Source: Thereva unica
Taxonomy: Eukaryota > Arthropoda > Insecta > Diptera > Therevidae
Reading direction: 5' to 3'
DNA length: 64,000 nt
Assembly: GCA_949987705.1 (NCBI GenBank)
Contig: OX465283.1
Span: 164,501,850 to 164,565,849 of the forward strand
Numbering within the stretch: the first letter of the stretch is position 1; every line of letters begins with the position of its first letter. This document shows, one piece after another, positions 11,728 to 24,779 of this stretch. The notes beneath the pieces are model-generated. The model did no database searches, was not told the origin of the DNA, and saw only the letters and a program-made list of their open reading frames with translations. Made by a program: the position numbers and the translations under genes.

Positions 11728-12438
11728 ATTAAAATTAAAAAAAAATAAAAAAAGAAGAAGAAAGTAAAACGAAAGACAAATTAATTAATTATATTAAAAA
11801 AAAAAGAAAAGTGAAACATTAAAAACAAAACAAACAAAATGCATAGAATATGAAATTATTAATAATACTTACTTAGTGACAGATGTCAAAAAATAGAATA
11901 AAATATTTCTTTTTTTCATATTATTTTCATTTCCAAGATGGCGCTTATATTATGAATTTCCTTCAATTGCTTAAATAATAATTAATAATAGAAAAATAAA
12001 TTTAGTGTAAATACATATTGTGTACAAACATCCTTTTATTTTTTTTTGTTATATTTTTTAGTTTATTTCGTATTTTTTCAAAAAAATATATAAATCAGCA
12101 TAGTGATCATCTAAAAATGCACATGGCTCACCTTTATCCCCTCTTATTATTAATATATTTACTATTTTTAAATAAATAAATTTTATGTTTAGTTTTTATA
12201 CAATTTCCATTATTAATTAAATAATTTGCTTGCTTTTTTTTTATTAATTAATCTTATAAATTGCATTTATCACAAAATTTGGCAAGTCTGCATTAACAAG
12301 TAACAGCGGCCATTTTCTTTAGGTTATGTCACCTGTACGATTTTAATTTTCATACAAGCGCGTTATTCAAATTATTCTAAAAACGCTATTTAGAGCAGTG
12401 CTATCCCCAAAGCTATAATTTGGTTAATAGTAATAGTA
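11728..12438 (+). other. A-rich 3' UTR-like tract
   Basis: Directly after the stop codon the plus strand is dominated by A runs with scattered AATAAA-like hexamers and no open frame. It reads as the start of a 3' UTR. Confidence 0.45.
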
Positions 12439-12934
12439 GGGCCTTTTTCATAATTGCATAATTGCTTGCCTGCTTGCATGCATGTTTGCAAAAGAGCAAC
12501 TGTCAGGTAAATCAGTTGCTCAATCGAGAAACTTTGCATTTTTTGAATGAAAGCAATCAGCTGTCAAAAATATGTATATGTCAGATATTTGACGTTTCAA
12601 GCATAAACCTTTTTTCCTTCATATTCTGAATCTCTCTTCTTCATTATTTTCGCTATAGAATACGTATGTAACATTAATTTCAATAATAATTTAAATTAAA
12701 ATAAAACACACCTAATAATATCGGAAAACTGAAAATCTTCTGCGAACGACATTTCATTTTTGATACTTTTCTTCTTCTTTAATCAGATATGCATTTGTAC
12801 AAAAATAGTTGCAAGATTTGCGCAAAATTGCGCCAAGCAGGTTGCAGTTTTGAAAAAATGATGGTTGCACATTTGATTTTTTGAATACCATGCAAATGAT
12901 CGATTTGCGCAACCATGCGATTATGAAAAGGGCG
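12439..12934. mobile_element. Inverted-repeat element (MITE-like)
   Basis: Left end GGCCTTTTTCATAATTGCAT and right end ATGCGATTATGAAAAGGGCG are imperfect inverted repeats. The interior has GCAA/TTGC-rich stretches at both sides. TAG flanks both ends, which may be a 3-bp target duplication. No coding capacity. Confidence 0.45.
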
Positions 12935-12984
12935 TAGAGTTTTCACTTTTTTAATTCAAGTTGGACGTTACGAAAATTTAACGA

Positions 12985-13320
12985 AAGAACGAACTTTCAT
13001 CCATCAATTTCCACGTTGGTTCTCCTCCACGTTGTTCTAGGTTTTCCGACTCGACGGGATCCTTGCGGATTCCAGTCAAGAGCCTGTTTGGCTAGATTTT
13101 CGTTTTCGCGTCGCAAGGTGTGGCCAGCCCAATTCCGTTTTCTTTGCATGATTTGGTCGTTCATCCTTGTTTGGCCGGCACAGCGCCATAGTTCTTCGTT
13201 TGAAATTCGATCTTGCGGATTTTTAGGATACGACCCGGGCATCTGTTGATGAAGACTTGTAGGCGCCCTGTGATTAATTGGGTGACTTTCCATGTTTCGC
13301 AATCCTACAAAAGTGACCGC
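12985..13320 (-). mobile_element. LINE fragment: C-terminal part of a reverse transcriptase ORF
   Basis: The minus-strand frame contains DRISNEELWRCAGQTRM, RNWAGHTLRRENENLAKQAL and DWNPQGSRRVGKPRTTWRR. This is the conserved C-terminal end of a family of non-LTR retrotransposons. The same segment occurs at 48.1-48.5 kb. The RT core is absent, and the fragment abuts the dispersed repeat unit at 13321. Confidence 0.75.
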
Positions 13321-13584
13321 CATATTTGATTAAAAATGACGTCACACAGCTTACTGTACTATACTCGTCATAGAATTTCCTTTGATAAAAATACCGAGGG
13401 CGTTGTACAAAAGAGGTTAACCGGCCATTTTGTGTTGGACGCCATTTTGAATTTGGAATGACGCGACACAGATATAGAACTCGACTTGTTACACCCTTTC
13501 ATTTAATGCCTTTACATATCATGTTGTAAAGAAAAAGGTAATCCTCCATTTTTTGTTGGCCACCATTTTGCGTTTGCCGCCATT

Positions 13585-13952
13585 GGCCAGTTTCACACGA
13601 GCCAACAGCCAGCCAACAAAAATCGACTGAAAACCTCGTTTGTCGACAAGAGGTGAGAGAGAACGAAGGGGTGAGCGGATTTTTTGGGCCAACTCTTTCA
13701 CTGGATTCTCGAGTCCACTTTTTGACAGCGGTGTGGTTGTTGTTGTTGTTTCTGCTTGAAAGAAAAGAGAGAGAAATAGCAGGAAGTATAATTACGATTA
13801 AAACAACAATAAGCTAAAGTATTTTGACATGCAGTTGGTTGGAAAATTTGACTCGTGCTGAAGCCCATACGACTTTTCAGCGAACTTCAAAAGGGAATGA
13901 ACGATGACAGCAGATTTTTGTTGGTTGGCTGTTGGCTCGTGTGAAACTGGCC
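13585..13952. mobile_element. MITE with 3-bp ATT target duplication, inserted in a repeat unit
   Basis: Inverted repeats begin GGCCAGTTTCACACGAGCCA and end with the complement, extending about 38 bp with few mismatches. ATT flanks both sides (13582-13584 and 13953-13955). Removing the element restores the flanking repeat phrase GCCGCCATTGTGAATTTGGA, very close to the unit in other copies, so the insertion point is proved by comparison inside the window. The 151-codon frame at 13798-14253 runs across two different elements and is not a gene. Confidence 0.8.
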
Positions 13953-14010
13953 ATTGTGAATTTGGAATGACCCCACACTTTCTTTTCTTCTTCTTTGATC
14001 CGTTAAGCCC

Positions 14011-14429
14011 AAAACAGAATGAATGCAGAAACTTCGACTTCAATTTGCATTTTGACAGTTTCATACATTTTCTATAGTATTCACGTTCAGTTAACATACT
14101 CAATGCAGTAAGCGTTGCAGTAAACTTTGCGCCGACTTCGACTTTGAGAATTTTTAAAGTTACTACAAAAGTTGCAGAACTACCAACGCAACATTTCAAT
14201 TTTGTCACATAATATACATAAAGGCCACACACAATAAAAATAAATTGGTCCATTTATTCAAAATTTATAATTTCTGTTAAGTTATTAAATGGTGATCGCA
14301 ATTGTAAATACTATCTGTCAAATTATCGACTTTGAAGTTACTGAAATGAATGTGTTAGCGCTGTGCGGCAAAGTCGACTTTACTGCAACGAGGAAGTCAA
14401 AGTCGAAGTTTCTGCATTCATTCTGTTTT
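14011..14429. mobile_element. Inverted-repeat element (MITE)
   Basis: Left AAAACAGAATGAATGCAGAA is matched at the right by its complement ending CATTCATTCTGTTTT, with about 33 bp of inverted repeat continuing into AACTTCGACTT. TTAAGC occurs next to both ends but the exact target duplication is unclear. No coding capacity. Confidence 0.6.
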
Positions 14430-14759
14430 AAGCTTTAGCTGGCGGTCCAAACGGGACTTCCCTGCAAGGATACGCTGATATCGGTCACGCGGAGGTTTCT
14501 CAATTCTGGTCAATTCGGCAGGTCGACCACCACTCTCCTTTCACACCTTGGACTTGGGACCAGACGATGGCGGACCGACGCGGCAGCCTCACACAGGTAA
14601 TTATATTCTATTTGTCATATGCTTTAATTTGCTATCCACACCTGTGGTCGAGGAACACAACAATTCGGCCGCCATCTTGGAACCGCCATCTTGATTCTTT
14701 TACAAAATGGTGCGATTGCACAACAACTACAACAAAAAAATGTAAACTAGCCAAATTTT

Positions 14760-17200
14760 TGATTTGTATTTTTACTATTCACAATAATATTATTAAATAA
14801 TTTTTTGTTATTCTTTATGTGTATTAAAAATGTAAACCCACACTTCAACTGCCTTTCAAAAAGCGTTCAGTAAATTTTGTTGAATCTATTAAGAAAGGCT
14901 TCCTTACCCCTAAAGCTTTGAGCCCAAACAAAATCCCTATTTTATAATAAAAAACCCTTTTAGCCAATTTAAAAAAAAAAAACATTTTCAATTCCTGCAA
15001 TCATTTACTACAAAAAAAAAAAACATTTTAATAATTTAAAATCTGTTGTTAAAAGAAAACAAAAAAAAATACAGGATGATCATCGCTACCAAAAATCTTA
15101 ATCAAAAAACAATTTTCTTTATTTCTTAAATCACTTAAATAAAATAAACGCAACCTAGAAATTCTGCCTCTTTAAATAAATAAATAATAAAAAAAACATT
15201 AAAAACAAAATGAATCTTATTTTTTTTTTTCCAAAAAAAAACTAAAAAAAATCAAAATTAAAAAAAAAATAAATAAATATAAAAATTAGTAAAGCAACTA
15301 TTTTTTGCGACTTTCTCTAGGGACCATATTTTCGCAAAAATATGCGTTTCAAAATGGACTTTTTTTAATAAACAAAAACAAACAAACCAAAAAAAAAACT
15401 AAAATCTAATCGATAGTCTTAAGTAAAACAAAAAATAAATAAATTAATAATAATTAGTGCAAAAGTAGCTTGAACTAAAAAACAAAATATAAAAAAAAAA
15501 ATTTAGATAAAAATCGTCCTATTATGATTTTTATATTACGTCGTAATGCAATTGTAGTTGTAGATTTATATTATTATTATTATAAACATTTCTTATTATA
15601 TAAATAAAATACATATACTTGTATATGTATTTAATTCGCTTCACAACGATTATTTAAAAAAACTAAGTTTATAATTTCTCTTCTTCTTCAATTACAATTT
15701 TCCGTAGTATGTAGTAGTGGCAAAAAATGCTTTTAGAATATTGAAACAAACAAAAAAAAAGAAAATTTATTATTATAAAAAAAACCAAATTAAAAATTAT
15801 TAATTTTAATTGTTTCACTGTTTGGATGTCAAAAGCAAACGTGATATTTTTAAATAAAAAACAAAAAACAAAATATATTAAATATTAAAAAATAAATATA
15901 TATATAGAAATTAAATATAAAAAAAAATGAACAAAGAATTTTTTTATCTGTTAAAAAAATAAAAAACAAAAAAAAGAAACAAAATGGAAATGGAACAAAG
16001 AAAAATTATTGTGAACATAATTAGTGTGAATGCGCCTCATTAAATAAAATATTTGAGAAATATATAAGACTGGTTCTACACATTCAACTTTGCATTCAAC
16101 TTTTTGACGTTTAATTCTGTCGCTCTCGAGTCTACACATTTTCAACTTTTCAAGAAGAAGAACGAAAGGCTCGGCTATCTGCTGTCGCTGCTATCCGTGT
16201 ACACTCATATTCATACATATTCGCACACTCATCAAAAATATTGAACGAAAACACAAAAGTTGAACGCAAATTTCCATTCCATTCTGAGCTGTTTTCCATT
16301 TTCCTTTCAACTCTAGTCTGTTTCATTCAAACTTTGCATTGGAGTGAAAGAGAAAAAAAAGTTGAACGTCAAAAAGTTGAATGTAAAGTTGAATGTGTAG
16401 AACCGGTCTAACAAAACTTTTAGTATAAACACCAAAAAAACAACAAAATGAAAGGATAAAAATCTCCTATAAACTTATACGCAAAAATAAAACGGTCTTA
16501 AACGAAATTATAATAATAACACAAAAAATATAGCAATTACATTTTTACTTGTAATATTGGAACAATCCATTGTGTGCTAATCAAAAAAAAAAAAAAAACT
16601 ATTATTAATAATTAAAAGTGTGGAATGGAAATTTGAAAACAAACAAAAATTAACTACAAATAAATAAAAAAACAACAATTCAAATGGGAACGCAGCTTCA
16701 GGAAATAGAAACAATATACAAAATGGTGTACTTGGAAGAGTTAACTTAAAAACAAGATGAAATTTAAAAAAATAATGTTTATATTTAAGCCTGCAATGTG
16801 TAATAATATTAATGATTAAAAACAAAAACAAAATAGTAAGTAAAATTCTATTTAAAAAAAAATATAATTGATCAGACTTTACATTTTCCCCTTTCTCCAA
16901 GATTTTTCTTAAATATTATTAATATTAATATTGTAAAAATTATTTTTTAATGTTTAATTGATGATAAAAGTTGCACTATTAAATAATAACAATAAACAAA
17001 AAATCAATATACATACATTCCACGCTCAAAGTAAATCCTTAAAAAACTTACAACCTGCAAAAGTTTCAATTTATTTCTCTTTTCTTCAGTTATTTATTTT
17101 TTTCATTAAATTCGGTTGCGTTCAGAAACAGAAACAGAATGGCCCCAACAAAATATTCTACATCAGCGCAGACGCATCAGATCAAACTTTTTGAGAAACG
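14760..17200 (+). other. A-rich low-complexity tract, no gene
   Basis: Long A runs on the plus strand dominate. Every open frame is a run of Lys/Asn or Phe/Leu codons. I read it as part of the long 3' UTR-like tract that starts at 11728. It contains one MITE (16068-16408). Confidence 0.45.
16068..16408. mobile_element. MITE, PIF/Harbinger-type (TAA target duplication)
   Basis: Left end GACTGGTTCTACACATTCAA and right end the complement (TTGAATGTGTAGAACCGGTC), with inverted repeats of about 45 bp. TAA flanks both ends (16065-16067 and 16409-16411). The interior repeats TTCAACTTT motifs. Inserted into the A-rich tract. Confidence 0.75.
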
Positions 17201-17426
17201 TCAGAAGCAGAGACAGCAGCAGAATTATGCGTGCTGAATGAGATCCAAGTAAAACAGAGGCAGACTTTTTATTTGACAGCTAACGTCAAATTAAATTATT
17301 TTGCGAATATAATAATTTTTACCAAGTATAATGCAAGAGGATTTTAATCCATTTTGATTTTACGCGGCAACTTCTCATTTAAAAATAACTTGCAAAAGTG
17401 ACAGATTTTTCAAATGTAAAAAAATT

Positions 17427-17913
17427 CTGTAGTGGGATTCTGTATCGATTTAGAGTAAATGGTATTCTCTAACCAAAAATATCGTAAATTTACTCCCGTA
17501 TTCTAAAAGCAGTCATAAGTCACAACGCAATCATAAGTGTTTGGTGATATCAACTTGAGGGCTTTTACTAAATGAAAAGTAACGTAGAAGCGAAGTAGAT
17601 ATGAAGTAAACGTAACTTCTGTTAGCATTGACATGGGTAAAAACCAAAATTACAATGTCATAAGACTTAAGCTCGAACCATCAAACCTTGTGACTCATGA
17701 CTGGTCACAATTTTAGAATAGGGGGGCTAGATTAGACTTGAGAACTCTAAGTTAGAAAGAATGGGTTTTGTGGAGCCATCTAGTAGATATCAAAAATACA
17801 CATATTTGTAATAAACTTTTTTAAATGTTTCGATTCTGTGATGCTTTTATCCTCTAACTTAGAGTTTGATTTTACTCACAAGTGAAATGTTGGACCACGG
17901 AATCCCACTACTG
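17427..17913. mobile_element. Inverted-repeat element, type uncertain
   Basis: Left CTGTAGTGGGATTC and right GAATCCCACTACTG form a 14-bp inverted repeat with one mismatch. The interior holds a second pair, CTAACTTAGAG versus CTCTAAGTTAG. No clean target duplication is visible, and no transposase frame. Confidence 0.4.
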
Positions 17914-19479
17914 CTTTGCAACGCAGCAAAATTAGGATTTGAGATAAAAAAGCAGCGGCAGAACGCTCTGCTGCTTCTTTTGTCACGTGACCAACGTAAG
18001 CCAATAGAAACAATTCTCTGCTGACGGTTCTGCTTTGCTGCTTTGGATCTGATACAGCATGAAAAAGATCAATAAAACGAATAAGCAGCAAAACATTACA
18101 AACCTTACATTAGGAGTGTCCTTTCGATAATGTTGTATAAAACAGTTTTAAAACACCTGCATCGTCGCGTTAAACTAACAAAATCAAAGTTAAAATATGA
18201 ATTTTATTATCAAAATATTAGATTTCTTGCGCTAACTCTACTATGGCGTAATTTCAACAACCTTTTCTGTTCATTAGAAACACGCAAATGCTGCAAAAGC
18301 AACAGCAAATCCGTAGGTAGATGATTGTTTAAACAACACAGCAGGCGGTTATTGAGGATATTGAGGCCCCGTTATAAAAAATTTAGTTTTGATTTTTGTA
18401 ACATCCGATTCATGTGAAGTTATTCTCTCTCTTCTTCTTCTTCTTTTATAAATATGCTCGATCAATTTTGGCCTCATAGTGCTAACTTTCATGTGACGTA
18501 GGTTCAGCGACCTTTTTTGTTATCATAAAAATACCAAATACTACAAAATGTTCGACAATAAAGACTTAGGGTAGATAGTATGTTATTAACCAATCAATCC
18601 AACGTTGTCTTATTATCTGTTCAGCCCCAGCTCCAAGATTGTTTTGTACAGATCCACGTCAACATTGTCGCTAAAGAACATCGGTCAAGGTACCGTTTTT
18701 TGAGAGAGTTTTTTTCTTCCATCTACCTAGAGTCGTCCCAGAGAGAAGGCGAAAGATCGCCTCTATTATAGTTATATCGATTTGCTTTTTGAAATAGCCT
18801 GCCTCATGTTCTTCCAACCAAAGGAGTCACGTACGCATCACAACGATAGTTATCGCCCGACCCGGATAGTAATATTTAATGTGAATGGCTGTCTCAGATC
18901 CCTCTATCAGGCACAGTCGACAAGTACATATATTCAAGAATTCTCACTTTTTGTTCAGTTGATAACTAAAGCTTCCGTGTTTTGCTGTTAGAGTCAGAGG
19001 ACATAAGAAGGATCCTCGCTATATGCTTAGGATCTCTTGTCTTGTTCCTGCACTCGGCAGCTTAGATTGCCTACACCCAATCACATCACCCCATCGTATC
19101 TAGTATTCCTCGACGACGTCTTAACGTGATCTGTTACCATCCATTTAACAATGGCAGAGTAAGGTTCCGAATGGCATCAAAATTATAATGTCGATCCCGT
19201 TAAAACACCCATGCTTTTTGGCTGTTCTATGATAACTCTCGATCACCCTAACTATCAGAATCTCCTCCATATGTACCATGACCCCCCTGATCCCTTTAAC
19301 GTGATGCAGGATCTTCATATGACTATATTGGGATCCCTTTAGATGGCATACAGAATCCAAAGTTTGATCTAAAGTGTCATGGTTATCGAGTGGCAATACG
19401 TTCAGCAACACTTCAAACTCTGCAGCAGTGGTACTATTAAATGCAACCCTAATACTAATGGCATTCTTCACATCCGGTC
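17914..19479. other. No gene recognised
   Basis: Frames at 18580-18771 (+), 18782-18991 (+) and 19145-19471 (-) are open but have no motif I recognise. G+C is more balanced here than in the A-rich neighbours, which fits decayed transposon sequence inserted in the tract. Confidence 0.35.
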
Positions 19480-19935
19480 AAAGTGTCTCCTAAGTGTTTT
19501 CTATTCTGTGTAGACTACATCGCATACATTTTTTCGCTATCGATGCTGTCGTATGGCTGTTTGAAGTCGATGTTTTATTGCCAGCAGGATTTTGCCTTAT
19601 CGAAAAAATTTCGCAGAATTTGCTTTGTTGAAAAAATTGGTCCATTGTTGAGCTATTTCTTCTGAATCCATTTTGTTATTCACTTATTGCGGCTTCTGCA
19701 CAACGTTCCAGTCTGGCTTTAATTATGTTTGTCATTATTTTATATACTGTGCTTAAAAGCGATATACCTTACAGTTGAATTTGTCACCTTTCTTGTGTAT
19801 TGGGCAGATAATATTTTGTCTCCAATCTTCAGGCATTTTTTCGTTCCTCCATATTATTTTTGTATAGCTGCTAAAAGCGATTCGTCTCTTTGTTTGATCA
19901 ATTCCTGCTACCTCAACTGTGCTTAACGATCGCAT
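19480..19935 (-). mobile_element. LINE fragment: reverse transcriptase fingers/palm
   Basis: The minus strand reads IIWRNEKMPEDWRQNIICPI then HKKGDKFNCKVYR, followed with a frame change by ISLLSTVYKI, LERCAEAAIS and GFRRNSSTMDQ. These are conserved RT fingers motifs of a non-LTR element (W...I..I.KKGD...C..YRGISLL). A stop and frameshifts make it dead. Confidence 0.7.
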
Positions 19936-20117
19936 AAAACAAAAACCTTTATCTAATTCTCACAGGTAAGTATCGAATCAATAAATGACATTAACCAAAT
20001 TAATAATTTCAATCGAGGTTCCAAGTCTTTAATAAAACCAGTAAACCAAACACCGTTCTGTGATGCTCTTGTGACGATCACGTCCGATGATTCAAGAATC
20101 AGCTATCAAAATAAAAA

Positions 20118-20338
20118 TGAACTAACTATTTTTTATAATTAGGACCTTAGTTTTATTATTTCACAATTGCGTTCTATATTCAGAGCAATTCACATACGCA
20201 ATATCGAACTGTCATTCAATTCCAAAATGGCGATGCCATAAACATAAAAGAATACTAACGAATATTAAGCAATATGTCACATATAATAAGAGTGCTGCCA
20301 TAGGTGAAAGAATGTTTACGAATATTATAGTTAGTTCC
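20118..20338. mobile_element. Possible short inverted-repeat element
   Basis: GAACTAACTAT at the left and ATAGTTAGTTCC at the right are complementary. No target duplication is clear. The inside includes CCAAAATGGCG, as in the dispersed repeats. Confidence 0.35.
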
Positions 20339-20399
20339 TTGTTTCCCATACATCATCTAACCCAATAAAGATCTTCTAAGTAAGTTTTATATAATTTTT

Positions 20400-23300
20400 A
20401 TCAAAAAATTAAAAGAAAATTCTAAAATAATTTCATGCGAATCGTGTAAGCCGTAATCATTGATAAATAAAAAAACAGATGCAGGTCTTATCTAGATTTT
20501 AGCACAGTTTTTTATTTCTTTTTCCAATTTTTACTACTAGGAACAATATAAATTTCAAATTATAAGTGCGCAGTCGGCAACAATTAAAATCTTATATTAT
20601 TTTTTCAAACGCTTTTCATTTCAATACCAATGCAGGCTATAAATAAAAAAATGAAAAAAAACAAACAGAAATTCATTATGTAAACATTAAATAAGATCAT
20701 GTAAATGCTTTACTTACTACTAACAAAATACTCGTATAGCAAAGTTGTAATTAAAAAAAACTAAAAACAAATAAAAAAAAACATCTTCACATAATACATA
20801 ATATGTAAAAGCAACAACAACACATAACACATAACTACAAAAAACAAACAACACATAACTACAAAAACTAAAACACAATCTTCAATCGATACAAAAAAAT
20901 GTAATCAAACATCGAATTACACACAAAAACACACACATAATAATAATAATGAAAAAACAAAATGAGTATACATAGCGATGTCTATTTTGTAAATATATAT
21001 ATAAATAAATAAATAAATATTATTAAAAAAAAAATAAATGCTTAAATAAATTTGCATTTCTTATAAATATTATAGAATCAACACCGAAAAAATAAATAAC
21101 TTTCGTCCAATAATTTCTAAGTATAAATATCATTTCACAAAAATAAATAAAAAATAAAAAAAAATACAAAAATTTCTAGAATTATTTCGGTTTTCTATAA
21201 AAACACAAAAAAAAAATAAACAAACAAATTGTACAATTCTCTTTTTTCAGCAAAGTAAAATAAATACTTGATTCAAAACAAAAAAAACTATATATAAATA
21301 TATAATTAATAATTAAAATAATAAAAAAAGTAATTAAATAAATATATAATAACAGCCCTTCTTAAATTATTATTATTCAAAATATTAATTATAATTAACA
21401 CAATATATTTTAGAATATTCTCTCATAATAATGAAAAGAGTTATAAAACACTTTAAACTTAAGAAAACAAAACACACACAAACACACATTTATTTTATTT
21501 TTCACAATTATTATTAATCACTTTACTTTTTACTTTTTTTAATAAAAATAAATAAATAAAAATAAATGAAATAGTAAATAATATAATTAGAATTGAAATT
21601 AACTAATTAATTAATTGATAATTACTGCGCCCATGAAATGTATAAAACAAATATAAATAAATTAAAAAAAAGAGTTTAATAAATAAATAAAAAAATATAT
21701 AAAAATTTTATAAATACTTAAACAAAATTTACAAAACACACACAAATATATAAAAAACAAATACATATGAAAATAATAAATAAATATTTTTCTAAAAATA
21801 TGGGAAGATTTTTAGTGAAATATTTAGTTAATAATTTAAATATAAAAAATCAAAAAAAAAACTCATGTAGAAATATATAAAAAAATAGATACAAAATTAC
21901 ATATATATATGTACATATGCTTTGTTTGTGCTCAATGAATAAAGCTTAACTGTGAAAATAAATAAAAACAAAACAAAAAAGTAAATGAGGCCCAATAATA
22001 ATAATATATTGTGCTTTTCTTTAAACAAAAATAAACACAAAAAAATAATTTTGAGTGTAAGTTTATTAAAAATAAAAAAAATAGACCAGAAAAATAAAGA
22101 AAATATTAATTACTATAAACATTTCTGCCGCAAAATCTTTTTTTTTTTAATTTTTTCATTTATTAATATGTCATTAATTAATATAGACTATTTAGTATTA
22201 TTATTAACAAACTTAAAAAAAAGAGTTTAAATAAAATAAAGCGAATGTTATTAGAGATCTGTTTTAAAACCAAAAAAAATCTTAACCTGAAAAAAAAATT
22301 ATATTTATAAATCTTAAATTTATTATTATAAAAAAACTTTAATATTAGTGTCATAGTTAATAAGAACGCATCGAAAACAAAAAAAAAAACAAATAAATAT
22401 ATATATCAAATAAAAAAAAGCGTAAGTTATATTTTTTCATTAATAAATAAAAAATATTTAATAATAATAAATTGTAAATTGACTTATTAAATTATTACAC
22501 ACAAAAAAAAACAAAAAACATTAATATAAATAAAAAAACGCGGTCAATTTTGAAATTTGGGGAAGAATTTCAAAATTATTGCGTTTAATCAACACCTGCA
22601 ATTATTTTTGTCTATTTTTTTCTATTTTTTAAATTATTTTCTAATTTTTTTTATAGTTTTAACTTCAAAATTATTTTTTAATATAAATGTAGTTTTCACT
22701 TCAAAATTATTTTTTTAAATATAGATATTAAATATATAAAATATATATATAAATAAAATATAAAAAAAAGAAATATATAAAACTTCTTTTTATTCAAAAA
22801 AAAAACAAATAAAAAAAAACTAAAAAAAAACAAATAAGAATAAAAAATTTTGTGTGGTTTTTTAAAAAAAAATTATTTAAGAGAGTGCGACGAAATCTAT
22901 ATATATTTTTTTCCCAAAAAAAAAGCAAATCACTTTTAATATATCTAAAAACTAAGCTGTAAAAGATTAAATAAAAATTAATAAACGCCTATAAATAAAA
23001 TATAAAAAAATGCTAAAAAATGAATTTAAACAAAAAAAAATCATCCTAAAACAAGAAAAAAACTGACTTATACTATATTAAAATTAAAAAACAAAGAAAA
23101 AAAACAAATAATATTCGCAAAATATTAATAAAAATTTATTATATAATTAGTATATATATATTTTACATAAACACTTTCAGCGTAAGAACATATAAGTAGA
23201 AATCTAAAAAGAAAAAACAAACAAAGAATTATGTCTTACTACATCTAAAATAATAATAAAAATAAATGAATTTCGCTTTAAATAAATAATTTTATATAAC

Positions 23301-24050
23301 AACAAACAAAAAACAAACCGAAACGCAAGAAACTCTTTAATAAGGCACAATTGAGAACACACATTAAAGAAAAATTACTTTGTATAACATTATATATTAT
23401 ATATAAATAATTAAAAAACAAAATATTCTTCGCGAATTATGTACTTTAACTTTATTTCTAAGAACAAAAAAAATATTATATACATACATATATATAATAA
23501 AACCTTAGTCTTATATAACTTCTATATTCTGTATATATATATACTAAAATATGTATATATAGATATATATGTATTATATATATGTATATAAATATATGTA
23601 TAAAATTATATATATTTATATAAACATACATATATATAATATATATTGTGCTACTTACCTTAATCTTGGGAGAAATAATTTATTTTATTAATAAAAAGTC
23701 GTATTTATTACACTACAAAAAAAATGAAAAATGACGTCTTTATCTACAATTTAAATTTAACAAGAAAAAAAACAAAAACTGAAATCATACTAGCGCAAAA
23801 GAATGATGATCAATTAGGAATGGAAAATTGTAACACTTTACAAAAAACAAAAAAAAAATTATACTTGAAATTTTAATAAATATATTATACTACATTCAAT
23901 AAATGCATTTTTAATATATACATATATAATCAAAAGGTAATATGTAGAAGGGTTTTGGATCTGTAGTATTTCATTTCATTTTATTAACACTGTTAGCGCT
24001 CCACGCTTTTTTACATTTTGAAAGGTAATTTTCTAAAAACTTTACATTCA
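20400..24050 (+). other. Extremely A-rich tract, probable long 3' UTR
   Basis: About 3.6 kb in which the plus strand is made of A runs separated by T, TA and CA stretches, with many AATAAA hexamers. It also has alternating TA/GTATA repeats near 23.5-23.64 kb. The strand bias (A far above T) is unlike the rest of the window. No frame carries meaningful protein. The tract ends at the element starting near 24.1 kb. Confidence 0.5.
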
Positions 24051-24110
24051 AAATTATTTTTTTATTTTTTAGTTTGTTTTAAAATTAAAAGCGTATATTT
24101 TTATTTTCTG

Positions 24111-24779
24111 CCCGAGTAAAAATAAAAAATGGGCTTATGAGGGGCGAATCACGGCTGCTTGGCTTTTTCAGGGGGATATGACGGCCGTAGAATTTTTACC
24201 CATTTTTAATGGGGGCACATTCGGCCTTTCGACGACCAAACTTGACCAAAAGATTAAAATGTCCAAGAACCAAGCTGTACACACGGACATTCCACGGGCA
24301 AATTTGGGCCAAAAAAGAATATGTCCCAAATGCATTGTTAAACTTGGTTTCTAGGAACTTGAACATTTTCGTTATGTACAATGAATGGCCCTTTCGATTT
24401 ATCCTACAAGATTATCGATAAGAGCTCGTCAGTGGCTCCAGTCGGTTTGTTGTAAGGGAAGTGTGTAGTGCGTGTTGATTGGTGTTCGCCCGTTGAAAGA
24501 CCTTATTTTATTTTTACTCGGGCTAGGATATTTTCTTATAGTAGAGCGAATATCCACATCGCTGCCACTGTACCACCGTCGTATGTCCTTAATAGCAACC
24601 ATACAGCCGCCGTTCCACCGTCGTATGGCCGTTATTGGTACTGCAAGGGCGTCATTCCACCGTCAGTCGCCCTCTGCATGGCTGCACTGTCCTGCAACGG
24701 GTCTTCAGATGACCCTCCATATGGTCGAGAGCTATAAAAATCACGCCCTTTGTAAGGCCATAATTTATTTTTACTCGGG
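24111..24779. mobile_element. Inverted-repeat element with CCCGAGTAAAAATAAA termini
   Basis: CCCGAGTAAAAATAAA at 24111-24126 is matched by TTTATTTTTACTCGGG at the right end (24779). A third copy of the terminus lies inside at about 24505-24522, so a smaller element (24111-24522) may be nested or the end was duplicated. The motif CCACCGTCGTATG occurs twice in the right half (about 24571 and 24617) with a degraded third copy near 24656. The overlapping 60-100 codon frames have no known domain. Confidence 0.55.

Larger units (their letters stand above)
13321..14750. repeat. Copy of the dispersed GCCGCCATTTTGAATTTGGAA element, split by insertions
   Basis: Units like those at 1-560 are found at 13321-13584 and resume at 13953. 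The last part (about 14560-14740) has ACCGCCATCTTGATT and TTACAAAATGGTGCGATTGC, matching the tail of the copy at 24780-25520. Two inverted-repeat elements (13585-13952 and 14011-14429) sit inside. Near 13985-14007 there is also a scrap (complement of AACGGATCAAAGAAGAAGA) that matches the 3' end of the LINE at 33.6 kb. Confidence 0.65.

Noticed and set aside
13798..14253. 151-codon minus frame as a gene
   Set aside because: It crosses the border between two different inverted-repeat elements.
16577..16900. 107-codon minus frame
   Set aside because: Made of Phe/Leu/Ile codons from A-rich low-complexity DNA on the other strand.
19145..19471. 108-codon minus frame as a host gene
   Set aside because: No recognisable domain and it directly follows LINE debris; could be transposon-derived but cannot be assigned.
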